Source of the DNA: Lewinella sp. W8
GTDB taxonomy: Bacteria; Bacteroidota; Bacteroidia; Chitinophagales; Saprospiraceae
Assembly (NCBI RefSeq): GCF_004375085.3
Contig: NZ_SNAQ03000007.1
Location: 186,001 to 250,000, forward strand
Length of the DNA stretch: 64,000 nt
Reading direction: 5' to 3'
Position 1 is the first letter of the stretch. The number at the start of each line of letters is the position of its first letter. A model generated the notes under the pieces. It saw only the letters and a program-made list of their open reading frames with translations, made no database searches and was not told where the DNA came from. The position numbers and the translations under genes were made by a program. Below are positions 16,305 through 24,236 of the stretch, one piece after another.

Positions 16305-18092
16305 TCAATTTTCCTTAAGGATCACCCCCTCTCCCGGCGTCCATTTGTCGTACTCCATATAGCGGGCCACCCGCTTGGCGGCTTCCTCTCCGCGAAGCTT
16401 GGCCACCAGGTGGAGCGCTCCGTCAATCCCGGCAGAGATGCCGGCGGTGGTGATGACTCGTCCGTTGTCGACGAAGCGGGCGTCCCGTAACACGGTGGTG
16501 TTGGGGAAGCGTTCTTCGAGTCGGTCCAGGGCCCGGTGAAAGGTGGTGGCCGTCTGCCCCTCCAGCATGCCCGCCTCGCCCAGGACAAAGGCGCCGGTGC
16601 ACACGCTGAAGTAATAATCGGCCTCGTCGCGGGCCTTCACCCAGTTGATGACGTCCGGATCATCGGCGGCTACTCCGGAGTTCCCGCCGAAGAAGGCCAG
16701 GATGTCGGCCTCGGGGGCGCTCTCCAGATCATGATCCGGTACGATGGTCAGAATGCCCTGCGACTGAATCGGTGCCCTGGTCTTCGATACGGTAAAGACC
16801 TCAAAACCAGCGTAGGCAAAAACTTCCATCGGACCGGCAAAATCCAGGACCTCCACCCCGTTCTGGAGGTAAAACGCAATGGTGTACTGCTTGGGCTCCC
16901 CTTCGTACTGAATCAGTTCCATACCGCAGTGGTAGCAGTAGCCACCTTCGCGGTAGGTCAGGGTGTCACAAGACTGGTTGCAGGGCACGCAGCGAAAGGG
17001 TAGGGTAGCGTTGATGGCGGTTTTGGGGCGGGGAAGGTCTTTGTAGTATTTATAGTCGGCCCACTCCCAACCCAGTTGAGAGCCCATCTGGGCCAGGTCG
17101 GTTACGTCGGGGGTGATGCTCAGTCCATTGTAGTCGTTGGCGAAGTAAACGAGCCCCCTTTTGGCCTCCGCATCCACGGTAAAGTAGGCTTTGAAGGCGT
17201 AGTTGTCGCCCCAGTGCCAGAACTGGGTGCCGCCGTCGGATTCCTGGAGGCCTACTCCCAGACCCCAGTGGACAAATTCGCTGCCCTTCGGGGTGCTCTG
17301 GATGGTCAGGAGGTTGGTGAGGGAAGTTGCGGACAGCCCCTTTCCTTCCGCCAGGGCCATAAGGAACCGCGCGTAATCCTCGGCCGTGGTCTTCAGGGAA
17401 TGAGCGGCATTGGCGTACTCGGGTTTATGGTTAACCGTCAGGGGTTCCCCCACTTTGTGGGGGCGGGCGAAATCCTGTTCAAAGGCTTCTTTCCACACAA
17501 AACTGCTGTGCTCCATGCCGAAGGGCGTAAAGATTTTTTCCTGGGCGAGCGTCTGCAGGTCCTTGCCACTGAGGTGCTCCACTACGCGTTGTAGCCAAAC
17601 GAACCCCTCTCCGGAATACCCGAATTTTTTTCCGGGCGCGCGGCGAAACTGAAGGTCATCGTCTCGCCAGTTGGGTAGTCCGGTGGTGTGGGAAAGGACC
17701 ATTCTGGCCGTGACTTCCCGGTGGCGATCGTCCTTCGCGACGTCCGGATAATTGAAGTACTGCACCAGCGGAACGTCGAGGTCCATTTGACCGGCATCGA
17801 CCAGTTGCAACGTCAGGTAGGCCAGCAGCGGCTTGCTGAGGGAGGCGGCGGAGAATACCGTGTTGGGGGTGACCGAACGGCGGGTGTCCGCGTCCGTAAT
17901 GCCCCGGGTAAGGGACGTAACGATCTCCCCGTCTTCAAAATAGACCCCCTGGAATCCTGGTATGCTGGCGGCGTGAATCAGCCGGTCCACGCTCGGACTG
18001 GGGCCACCATTTTGGGCGCGGACGCAGGTGCCGGGCAACAGGGTAAAGAGCAAAGGAAGGAGGAGAAAGGTAGTAGTGCGTAGTGGGAACAT
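16305..18092 (-). CDS. Beta-lactamase-like serine hydrolase fused to Cys-cluster and DJ-1/PfpI domain
   Basis: A 595-residue exported protein. The signal peptide ends near CVRAQ. Residues about 30-340 form a class C beta-lactamase/D-alanyl-carboxypeptidase-like domain: S84-x-x-K87 (SLSK), Y159-S-G in place of YxN, and H293-W-G in place of KTG. Residues 368-389 hold five cysteines (CVPCNQSC and CYHC), a likely zinc or metal knuckle. Residues about 400-595 are a DJ-1/PfpI glutamine-amidotransferase-like domain with nucleophile C498 in FSVCTGAFVLGEAG and the AGISAGID motif, as in the N-terminal part of GlxA regulators or isonitrile hydratase. Such a combination is unusual. Which domain is catalytic and on what substrate is unknown. 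Confidence 0.8.
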   Translation of the reverse strand: MFPLRTTTFLLLPLLFTLLPGTCVRAQNGGPSPSVDRLIHAASIPGFQGVYFEDGEIVTSLTRGITDADTRRSVTPNTVFSAASLSKPLLAYLTLQLVDAGQMDLDVPLVQYFNYPDVAKDDRHREVTARMVLSHTTGLPNWRDDDLQFRRAPGKKFGYSGEGFVWLQRVVEHLSGKDLQTLAQEKIFTPFGMEHSSFVWKEAFEQDFARPHKVGEPLTVNHKPEYANAAHSLKTTAEDYARFLMALAEGKGLSATSLTNLLTIQSTPKGSEFVHWGLGVGLQESDGGTQFWHWGDNYAFKAYFTVDAEAKRGLVYFANDYNGLSITPDVTDLAQMGSQLGWEWADYKYYKDLPRPKTAINATLPFRCVPCNQSCDTLTYREGGYCYHCGMELIQYEGEPKQYTIAFYLQNGVEVLDFAGPMEVFAYAGFEVFTVSKTRAPIQSQGILTIVPDHDLESAPEADILAFFGGNSGVAADDPDVINWVKARDEADYYFSVCTGAFVLGEAGMLEGQTATTFHRALDRLEERFPNTTVLRDARFVDNGRVITTAGISAGIDGALHLVAKLRGEEAAKRVARYMEYDKWTPGEGVILKEN

Positions 18093-18108
18093 TGATCAGT
18101 AATAGTCT

Positions 18109-18218
18109 CGTCCGGAAGGACGAGCGCCACCGGGAGAGCGTTGCATGGCGGTAGTCAATTAGTAAACCTTCATCCCCAACCGCTCTCTCTCCCGGTAGCG
18201 CCGGATTCATCCGGCGAA
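18109..18218. repeat. Imperfect inverted repeat (~31-bp arms)
   Basis: The arm at 18109-18139, ending GCGCCACCGGGAGAG, mirrors the arm at 18188-18218, which includes CTCTCCCGGTAGCGCC. The loop is about 48 nt. It lies directly after the start of the minus-strand hydrolase gene and could be a mobile-element remnant or an mRNA stem. Confidence 0.55.
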
Positions 18219-18285
18219 AGGCTGAACCGCGTCGGAGCCCCACCAGACGATTACTGCCCAAGGCATCCACCGGCTTGACTTTTGT

Positions 18286-18353
18286 GGATAAAGCAGGTCC
18301 TCGGAGTGTCCGCAAAGCGGTCCTCTGAGCGTCCGGTCGGAGCACCCAAAGCT
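18286..18353 (+). repeat. 68-bp direct repeat, left copy
   Basis: Identical over 68 bp to 18871-18938, from GGATAAAGCAGGTCC to CACCCAAAGCT. Beyond the identity both copies still share GGAACGATTGAG about 10 bp later. Confidence 0.9.
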
Positions 18354-18438
18354 CAATTACCGGAACGATTGAGGCGTACGAGAGGTGTGGGTTGATTGGT
18401 GAATGGTGGCGATTCAATATTTTTGCCGTTAAGCTGCA

Positions 18439-18741
18439 ATGACTTTAAAATTGAATAGAGGACAACTCACAGAATTACGAAAAAGGGTGGATGAGGTCCT
18501 GTACTATGTTTGGGACCCAATTGGGGTAAAGGATCTACCTGATGCTCGGGGTGAATATAGTTCCTACGTGCACTTGCTGATGAGGGAGGTGATGGATGGA
18601 GACGTGAATGCTATTGTCAAGAAATTAGCGCATTTTGAGGTTGCTAGAATGGGGTTGTCACACTTTAATCACAACCATCATCAATATGTGGCGGAGCGTC
18701 TTATTGACTTTCGGGACGCGATACTGGAAGGGTTACGGTAG
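18439..18741 (+). CDS. Small WDPIGV-motif hypothetical protein (DUF1871-like)
   Basis: A 100-residue predominantly helical protein with no signal peptide. The motif VLYYVWDPIGVKDLPDARGE followed by YSSYV resembles small proteins annotated DUF1871 or hypothetical that share W-D-P-I-G-V and a downstream E-Y..Y. No function is known to me. Its base composition is visibly more AT-rich than the flanking genes. It sits alone between the two identical 68-bp repeats, about 85 bp after one and 130 bp before the other, which suggests a laterally acquired or mobilisable cassette. Confidence 0.7.
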   Translation: MTLKLNRGQLTELRKRVDEVLYYVWDPIGVKDLPDARGEYSSYVHLLMREVMDGDVNAIVKKLAHFEVARMGLSHFNHNHHQYVAERLIDFRDAILEGLR

Positions 18742-18870
18742 ACTAGAAAGGTTAAGCGTCATTTGTTCAATTAGGCTTTGAAAATAAGGAGTTGCCCGAC
18801 CTGGTTGACTTTCGGGGAAAGTCAACACCAATAATGAACACTTCTGAAAGCCCAGTTCGCTTATTTTTCG

Positions 18871-18938
18871 GGATAAAGCAGGTCCTCGGAGTGTCCGCAA
18901 AGCGGTCCTCTGAGCGTCCGGTCGGAGCACCCAAAGCT
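18871..18938 (+). repeat. 68-bp direct repeat, right copy
   Basis: The second identical copy of the repeat at 18286-18353. It lies between the WDPIGV gene and the convergent pirin gene. Confidence 0.9.
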
Positions 18939-18992
18939 GATCTACGGGAACGATTGAGCCCCAAAGGGACACAATCACCCGATGCAAAAAAA

Positions 18993-19856
18993 CTACCCAA
19001 GCTGCATGGGAACCTCCATCAGCAACAGGCGGGCATCCTCACTGACCTCGATGCTGACCTGGTCAACGTCCCAGATACCGAATCCGTCGCGCCGATTAAG
19101 TTCCTGGCCCGCAACGGACACCCGGCCCTCAATGACGAAGGCGTACAGACCGTTTCCACCCCGGTGGAGGCAGTAGTCCGTCCGGAAACCGCGGTCCAGG
19201 TCCCCAAGGTGCCACCAGGCGTTTTGTTGGGCAGTGACGCCCGCATCGGTTGCGGTGGGGGAGAGGATTTGCTGAAGGACGTTTCGTTCTCCGCTTAACC
19301 GGATCTGATCGTAACGGGGAGTGATGTTCTTTTTGTTGGGGAACATCCAGATCTGGAGGAACTTTACCGCCTGGTCCGCATTCCCGTTAAACTCGCTGTG
19401 GAAGATGCCCGTGCCGGCACTCATCATCTGTACTTCGCCCTGACGGATAACGGCGGTATTGCCCATGCTGTCCTGGTGCTTGAGGTCACCCTCCAGGGGA
19501 ATAGAAACGATCTCCATATTATCGTGGGGATGGCGGCCGAAGCCCCGTCCCGGAGCCACCACGTCGTCGTTGAGCACCCGCAAGACCCCAAAGTGCATCC
19601 GCTCTGGGTTGCGGTAGTTGGCGAAGCTAAAGGTATGGTGGGTGTTTAACCAACCGTGATCCGCGTGCCCCCGGGTTTCCGCCCGGTGAAGGACAGTTTT
19701 GGGCGTCCGGATTTCTTCGTTCGGCAGGTGATTGAATCCCACCTGATCCATGAGCTTATCGTAGGTGGAGGTGGCCGGTCGGGCGGATGCCGCGGAGGAG
19801 GCGGCCATCCCAGCCGCACCCAGAAGCGAAGTTTTGAGGAATTTCTTGCGGTCCAT
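18993..19856 (-). CDS. Pirin family protein with Tat-like export signal
   Basis: A 287-residue protein from the ATG at 19856. The N-terminus MDRKKFLKTSLLGAAGMAA looks like a Tat-type signal, although only one arginine is present (RK rather than RR), with a cleavable ASA site. The pirin cupin follows: metal-binding histidines in GHADHGWLNTHHTFSF, HPHDNMEIVSIPLEGDLKHQ and MSAGTGIFHSEFN, and a second cupin near WHLGDLDRGF. Pirins bind iron; some oxidise flavonols such as quercetin and others act as regulators. An exported pirin is uncommon and would argue for an enzyme rather than a regulator. Confidence 0.85.
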   Translation of the reverse strand: MDRKKFLKTSLLGAAGMAASSAASARPATSTYDKLMDQVGFNHLPNEEIRTPKTVLHRAETRGHADHGWLNTHHTFSFANYRNPERMHFGVLRVLNDDVVAPGRGFGRHPHDNMEIVSIPLEGDLKHQDSMGNTAVIRQGEVQMMSAGTGIFHSEFNGNADQAVKFLQIWMFPNKKNITPRYDQIRLSGERNVLQQILSPTATDAGVTAQQNAWWHLGDLDRGFRTDYCLHRGGNGLYAFVIEGRVSVAGQELNRRDGFGIWDVDQVSIEVSEDARLLLMEVPMQLG

Positions 19857-19988
19857 GATCAAATTAGATGTAGGTACATTAAACGTACGCAGTAAGAGAA
19901 TGTTTCACGGCAAACTCACTTCCGCCGGAGGATCGATCATCGCCGACCACCCGGTCGGCTGGCACCCTGGCATGGCGGATTGGACGTT

Positions 19989-20000
19989 GCACCTGCGCGC
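19989..20000. repeat. REP-like motif GCACCTGCGCGC
   Basis: A copy of the dispersed family in the gap between the pirin gene start and the terminator of the DUF5694 gene. Confidence 0.6.
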
Positions 20001-20079
20001 ACGCGCCAAAATCATTCAACGCCTCCCGCTGAAGTAACCTTACCATGGTCTTTAGCGACCACGAACGCTCTGGATAAAA

Positions 20080-20110
20080 CAACAAAGGCCAGCTCCAAAA
20101 AGAGCTGGCC
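20080..20110 (-). terminator. Intrinsic terminator of the DUF5694 gene
   Basis: On the minus strand GGCCAGCTC, a TTTTTG loop and GAGCTGGCC form a perfect 9-bp stem followed by TTTGTTGTTTT, 20 bp after the stop codon at 20130. Confidence 0.8.
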
Positions 20111-20129
20111 CTGAGTTGGTTAAGTGGGG

Positions 20130-21005
20130 TTAGTTGGACCAGTTTTCTAAGTCCGCAAAGTCAATCAATTTATACTTCGGGGAGCTCTCAAACTGTTGGC
20201 GAAGGATGCCGAGGTGTCCGGCGCCGAAAAGGACGAGAATGCGATCGTCGGGGGAGGTAGTGGCCTTCTGGATGTTGCGGTAGATGCGCAGGTTGCGGGA
20301 ATACCACCAGATGGCGAGGGCATCGGGGCCCAGGTCGGATTCAAATTCCAGGTAGTGTCCGTGGCCCCGCCGGATCCGAAATACATCATTCTCGTATTTG
20401 AAATGCTCCAGCAGGGTGCTGTTTTTCAGCATCTCATCCTCGTGGTCATAGAGCTGGTAGTAGCGACGATCAATGACCGTGTCTGTATTCCCCTCCACGT
20501 CCGCGAAGATGCTGTCCAGTATGGGGCGCAGCATCAAAGAATCCCGGTGCCAGTACAGGGAATTGGAGAATGTAAATGCATCGCCCAGGACGAGTGTATC
20601 GACGTCAAACCGCTTGCCGAGCCGGAAACCCAACTGGTAGATTTCGCTGCGGGGCAGCTCAAAACCTTCTTCCAGGTAGCGTCGGTAATTCTCGTTTATT
20701 TTGCTGCCCTTCCGGCGTTCCACCACAATCTTGTTGGGCTTGAAACGGGCGATGTAATCGAGAAGTTCCTCAACTTCAGCCCGGCGCTTTTCACTCTTCA
20801 CGTCCACCTGATCTTCAGCTGCCGTCTTGTGGGAGTCGAGACCGGGGTAGTCAAAATGAAAGGTGCCCACGAGGAGAATCTGGGGTTGTTGGTCTCCCTG
20901 GACGAGAATGTCGTCGGGATTGAACATTTTTTGGGTTTTTTCCTGCCCGTGCAGGCTGGCACTTAGCAGGATGGCCATCAGGAGGAGGAGTGGGTAGGTT
21001 TTCAT
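20130..21005 (-). CDS. DUF5694 / TraB-like secreted protein
   Basis: A 291-residue protein with a signal peptide ending at SLHGQ. LLVGTFHFDYPG near residue 45 and LVLFGAGHLGILRQ near residue 258 are the two conserved motifs, containing GTFHF and GAGH, of the DUF5694 group. That group is distantly like TraB/PrgY/TIKI proteins with an erythromycin-esterase-type fold. KIVVERRK and a histidine-rich central part lie between. Enzymatic activity, possibly metal-dependent hydrolysis, is unproven. It is divergent from the LytS-type kinase gene. Confidence 0.75.
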   Translation of the reverse strand: MKTYPLLLLMAILLSASLHGQEKTQKMFNPDDILVQGDQQPQILLVGTFHFDYPGLDSHKTAAEDQVDVKSEKRRAEVEELLDYIARFKPNKIVVERRKGSKINENYRRYLEEGFELPRSEIYQLGFRLGKRFDVDTLVLGDAFTFSNSLYWHRDSLMLRPILDSIFADVEGNTDTVIDRRYYQLYDHEDEMLKNSTLLEHFKYENDVFRIRRGHGHYLEFESDLGPDALAIWWYSRNLRIYRNIQKATTSPDDRILVLFGAGHLGILRQQFESSPKYKLIDFADLENWSN

Positions 21006-21208
21006 GGTCCCGTATTTGGTGTTTGGTGAAGTGATGGTTCAATATTCGGCAGGGTAGCGGCCAGCCCGCAAACGAAATCTTTAGACGGCGGGAATCCTTC
21101 GGTGAATGGAGCTTATGATCGTTTTCGCGTTTTTCCCGCAAGTGGAGCGATTCACCGATGTAATTACCGGATCCACCGATTTTCGTCCGCCGCTCCGGCC
21201 GGGCTGCT

Positions 21209-21216
21209 TACTTTAG
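21209..21216 (+). promoter_or_regulatory. -7-like box TACTTTAG of the sensor kinase
   Basis: One mismatch to TAnnTTTG, 4 nt before the ATG, with TTTCG at 21181 in the place of a -33 box. The transcript would be nearly leaderless. Confidence 0.35.
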
Positions 21217-21220
21217 TTGC

Positions 21221-22354
21221 ATGATGAAAGCGGATAAAATGCCCTTCCTATTCGGTCGGCTGTTACTTTGGTTTCTGGTTGTCTACCTCTCCTTCTTCCA
21301 CCTGAGCGACCTCATTCAGGCCGAAGATCGCTGGGCGGAACTGATGGAATACACCGATCCCCTACACCTACTCCTCATGTTTTTCACCGGAGTTTCCTGG
21401 TTCAGTTACTCGCTGTGGAGTTACTGGCTTTTGTACCGCAATTATGATGGCGCCAGCCGCTTTTTTCTGGGAGTAGTCATGCTGGCCGGCGTAGTGGCCT
21501 GTATGTTCATGCGGGCCTTTTGGGAAGAGGTGGTCTTTAAAGCGATCGCCGGTTACGGGAACTACAACCCGGGGATGTCGTGGAATTATTACCTTTTAGA
21601 TCAGGTGCTTTATGCCCTCATTTTTACCGCCCTGGGTATTGTTTTTTACCTCATGCAGCGGGCAGATTTTCAGGAACTAGGAAGACGGGAGGCCGAGTCG
21701 CTGCGGCGGGAAACGGAGCTCAAATTCCTTCGCTCCCAGGTCAATCCTCATTTTCTGTTCAATACCCTCAATAATCTTTACTCCCTCGTGCATTCCGGCT
21801 CCGATCACGCCCTGCCGGTGCTGGAAAAGCTTTCCGGACTCTTGCGGTATTCCCTGTACGAACGGGAAAGTCTGGTACCGCTGGAACGCGAACTCGATTA
21901 CCTGCGTGACCTGATCCACCTGGAGGAACTGCGGGTAGATAACCTGACCTCCACGCAGTTGGAAACGGGCCCCTTCCACCAGGATTGGTGCCTGCCGCCC
22001 CTCCTGCTGGTGCCCTTCGTGGAGAACGCCTTCAAGCACGGCAACCTCCGGGACCCCGCCGTTCCCCTGAGCATCAGCATCCGCGAAAGTGAAGCCGGGG
22101 ATCTTTGTTGCCGGATCGTCAACGCCAAGCGCCACCTTCCGGGCTCAAAGGACGGGCAGGGGGGCATCGGCGTGGAAAACGTGCGCAAAAGGCTTGCCCT
22201 GCTTTATCCGGAACAGCATGAACTCCGTATCGACGATGGGGCGGATAAATTCCGGGTGGAGTTGATCATTCGGCGGGCGGCGGCGCGCAGGTGCCAAAAC
22301 GTGGGTAAGGCCGGGCATTCGGTTGGGCGTGCGCGGATGTCACCGGTAGCCTGA
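21221..22354 (+). CDS. LytS/YehU-type membrane sensor histidine kinase
   Basis: A 377-residue kinase. Four hydrophobic segments fill residues about 10-145, forming a membrane sensor without a recognisable extracellular domain. The His_kinase (PF06580) core follows with phospho-acceptor H177 in QVNPHFLFNTLNNL. The ATP-binding domain shows PPLLLVPFVENAFKHG (N box) and GQGGIGVENVRKRL (G box). The partner regulator follows 22 bp downstream. The last ~30 residues after VELIIRR are arginine-rich, unlike the usual family end, and a REP-like motif at 22283 lies inside that extension. Confidence 0.9.
   Translation: MMKADKMPFLFGRLLLWFLVVYLSFFHLSDLIQAEDRWAELMEYTDPLHLLLMFFTGVSWFSYSLWSYWLLYRNYDGASRFFLGVVMLAGVVACMFMRAFWEEVVFKAIAGYGNYNPGMSWNYYLLDQVLYALIFTALGIVFYLMQRADFQELGRREAESLRRETELKFLRSQVNPHFLFNTLNNLYSLVHSGSDHALPVLEKLSGLLRYSLYERESLVPLERELDYLRDLIHLEELRVDNLTSTQLETGPFHQDWCLPPLLLVPFVENAFKHGNLRDPAVPLSISIRESEAGDLCCRIVNAKRHLPGSKDGQGGIGVENVRKRLALLYPEQHELRIDDGADKFRVELIIRRAAARRCQNVGKAGHSVGRARMSPVA
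22283..22294. repeat. REP-like motif GCGCGCAGGTGC inside a coding 3' end
   Basis: The inverted form of the dispersed motif. It lies within the reading frame of the histidine kinase, where the conserved domain has already ended. Confidence 0.6.
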
Positions 22355-22376
22355 ACCCAATAATTTATTTCCACGT

Positions 22377-23075
22377 ATGACCTTAGGTTGCATCATTATT
22401 GACGACGAACCCCTGGCGGTAAAACTCCTCTCCGATTACGTAGAGCGCACTCCGGAGTTGGAGCTGCTCGCCAGTTTCACCAATCCCATCCAGGCGCTCC
22501 GGGAATTCCGGGATCATCGCGCCGACCTCCTCCTGCTAGACGTACAGATGCCCGAAATCAATGGACTGCAGGTGGCCAAAATCATTGGGGACCAGTGCCG
22601 GGTAATCCTGACGACCGCCTACGACGAATACGCCCTTCAGGGTTACGAACTTAACGTGGTCGATTATTTGCTCAAACCCATATCCTACGACCGCTTTCAT
22701 CAGGCCATCAAAAAGCTTTCTCCCGATGAGAAGGTTTCCGACTCCCCGGCGGTCGCACCGGCCAAGGATTTCCTTTTCGTCAAGAGCGGGCACCGCACGC
22801 ACCGGATCGCCCTCGGAGAAATACTGTACGGCAGCAGCAGTGGTGACTACCTTACCCTCCACCTGGCCGGCGGAAGAAAACTCCTCACCCTGGAGAAGAT
22901 CAAGCAGTTCGTGCAGCGATTGCCCGCTAATCGCTTCTGCCGCATTCACCGTAGTCACTTCGTGGCACTGCGGCAGATTGACTACGTTGAGCGCCGCCGC
23001 GTCGTGATCGACGGCGTTTACCTGCCGATTAGCGATGGCTACGCCGATGAGTTTGCGCGGGTAATCAGTGAGTGA
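22377..23075 (+). CDS. LytR/AlgR-type response regulator (LytTR)
   Basis: A 232-residue regulator. The receiver domain (1-115) has IIDDEPLA, the phospho-acceptor D55 in LLLLDVQMPEINGLQ, and the K of LLKPISYDRF. The LytTR DNA-binding domain occupies about 130-232, with FLFVKSGHRTHRI at its start and FCRIHRSHFVAL further on. It pairs with the kinase immediately upstream. LytTR regulators in this phylum control varied targets, and the neighbours do not show which. Confidence 0.92.
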   Translation: MTLGCIIIDDEPLAVKLLSDYVERTPELELLASFTNPIQALREFRDHRADLLLLDVQMPEINGLQVAKIIGDQCRVILTTAYDEYALQGYELNVVDYLLKPISYDRFHQAIKKLSPDEKVSDSPAVAPAKDFLFVKSGHRTHRIALGEILYGSSSGDYLTLHLAGGRKLLTLEKIKQFVQRLPANRFCRIHRSHFVALRQIDYVERRRVVIDGVYLPISDGYADEFARVISE

Positions 23076-23088
23076 TGCCCTAATCCCC

Positions 23089-23571
23089 CTATCCCAGAAG
23101 TTTCTCCATAATCAGCATATCAATCCGGCGATCGTCCACGATACCGATGGCCCGCTGAATACCCACTTCGGTAAATCCATGACGGGCGTGGAACCGGACG
23201 CTGGCCGTGTTCTCCGCCCATATCTTGGCCGTCAGGTGCCGGTAACCCAGTGCATGGCAGGCGGGCCAGAGTGCCGCGTAGAGGGCATTCCCGATTCCGC
23301 GGCCGCAGGCCGCGGTGGTCAGGAAGACCGACACCTCCCCGGCAATGTGGTAGCCCAGGCGGTCGCTGTAGGGTTTTACCGAAGCATACCCCTGTAGGAT
23401 TCCTTCCGGAGATTCCGATACGAAGATGCTGCAGTCCGAGCGATCCATCATCTCCCGATAATACTGCTCGGAGCGTTCCCGCAGGACCATGGTGCCGTTC
23501 CCCAAGTATTCATTGAAAATGGCCGCAATGGCGGGAGCATCGGAGGGTAGAGCGGAGCGGACGAGCGACAT
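23089..23571 (-). CDS. GNAT acetyltransferase (phosphinothricin-acetyltransferase-like)
   Basis: A 160-residue enzyme. RSALPSDAPAIAAIFNEY is the usual N-terminus of the Pat/YncA group. GEVSVFLTTAACGRGIGNAL carries the acetyl-CoA pyrophosphate loop (CGRGIG), and ENTASVRFHARHGFTEVG follows. Substrates in this group include phosphinothricin and methionine sulfone or sulfoximine; the natural substrate here is unknown. It converges with the LytTR gene. Confidence 0.82.
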   Translation of the reverse strand: MSLVRSALPSDAPAIAAIFNEYLGNGTMVLRERSEQYYREMMDRSDCSIFVSESPEGILQGYASVKPYSDRLGYHIAGEVSVFLTTAACGRGIGNALYAALWPACHALGYRHLTAKIWAENTASVRFHARHGFTEVGIQRAIGIVDDRRIDMLIMEKLLG

Positions 23572-23629
23572 GGTAGAACTTGATTAACCAGGAAAAGCCA
23601 CAAACTAAAAAAGAGTATCAAGAAGCCGG

Positions 23630-24130
23630 CTAAAGGATTTTCTGGAGGTGGAGGACCAGACTGTCGTCGATCGTCACCCGGTCTCCGTAATGAAGGGGTT
23701 CCCCGTCACGGGTCAGCCCGTGGCCAAGGGAAAGGTATCTGCGCTTCTGGTAGAGAATCTGGGCCGGGCCATAGTCCGCCGTAATCCCCACGCCGATACC
23801 CACCATCGCAGATCGCTCCGCGATGCGCCGTTCCGCTTCGTCCATCAGCGCCGTGCCGACTCCTCGCCGCTGAAATTTTTTCAGCACGTTGAAGTCCACG
23901 ATCTCGGGCACCTTATTGTCCCGGAAGTAGGCGTACTGGCTTTCCCACACGATGGTGAGGTAGCCCGCAAAGCTGCCCGCCCAGCTGGCGACGATGACGT
24001 CCCGTAGGCCTTCCCGTTGTTGTCGTAGGTACTCCCGGTACTGGGCCTCGGGCTTGTTCCAGCCCTGGTCGGCGAAGGCTGTAGCGATGGGCTCGGGATC
24101 AGTTGCGGTTAGTTTGCGGAGTTGGAGCAT
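23630..24130 (-). CDS. GNAT family N-acetyltransferase
   Basis: A 166-residue protein. LRKLTATDPEPIATAFADQG opens a GNAT fold. VPEIVDFNVLKKFQRRGVGTALMDEAE holds the acetyl-CoA motif RRGVGTAL, and GITADYGPAQILYQKRRY replaces the usual N-x-x-A-x-x-x-Y segment. The C-terminal part (DRVTIDDSLVLHLQK) is common in GNATs of unassigned substrate. It lies 58 bp upstream of the other GNAT on the same strand, so the two may be co-transcribed. Confidence 0.8.
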   Translation of the reverse strand: MLQLRKLTATDPEPIATAFADQGWNKPEAQYREYLRQQREGLRDVIVASWAGSFAGYLTIVWESQYAYFRDNKVPEIVDFNVLKKFQRRGVGTALMDEAERRIAERSAMVGIGVGITADYGPAQILYQKRRYLSLGHGLTRDGEPLHYGDRVTIDDSLVLHLQKIL

Positions 24131-24157
24131 GGCGTTGAATTAGAGATCCCTTCTGGT

Positions 24158-24165
24158 CAAATATA
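24158..24165 (-). promoter_or_regulatory. -7 box TATATTTG upstream of the GNAT gene
   Basis: An exact minus-strand TAnnTTTG match 27 nt before the ATG at 24130. No TTTG -33 box was seen. Confidence 0.4.
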
Positions 24166-24236
24166 CCCGTCCCGGTTCCGCTGAAGTAGCCTCCTCCTCA
24201 GGATTATCCTATCTTCCCGATCCGCAAATCCTGATT

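Larger units (their letters stand above)
18093..18438. other. Intergenic repeat-rich region upstream of the WDPIGV gene
   Basis: This 346-bp stretch holds the imperfect inverted repeat at 18109-18218 and the first copy of the 68-bp direct repeat. Minus-strand frames through it read arginine-rich, repeat-derived peptides and are not treated as genes. Confidence 0.6.

Noticed and set aside
17935..18417. Minus-strand 160-codon ORF over the hydrolase 5' end and repeats
   Set aside because: It overlaps the signal peptide region of the hydrolase gene and consists of arginine-rich repeat translation.
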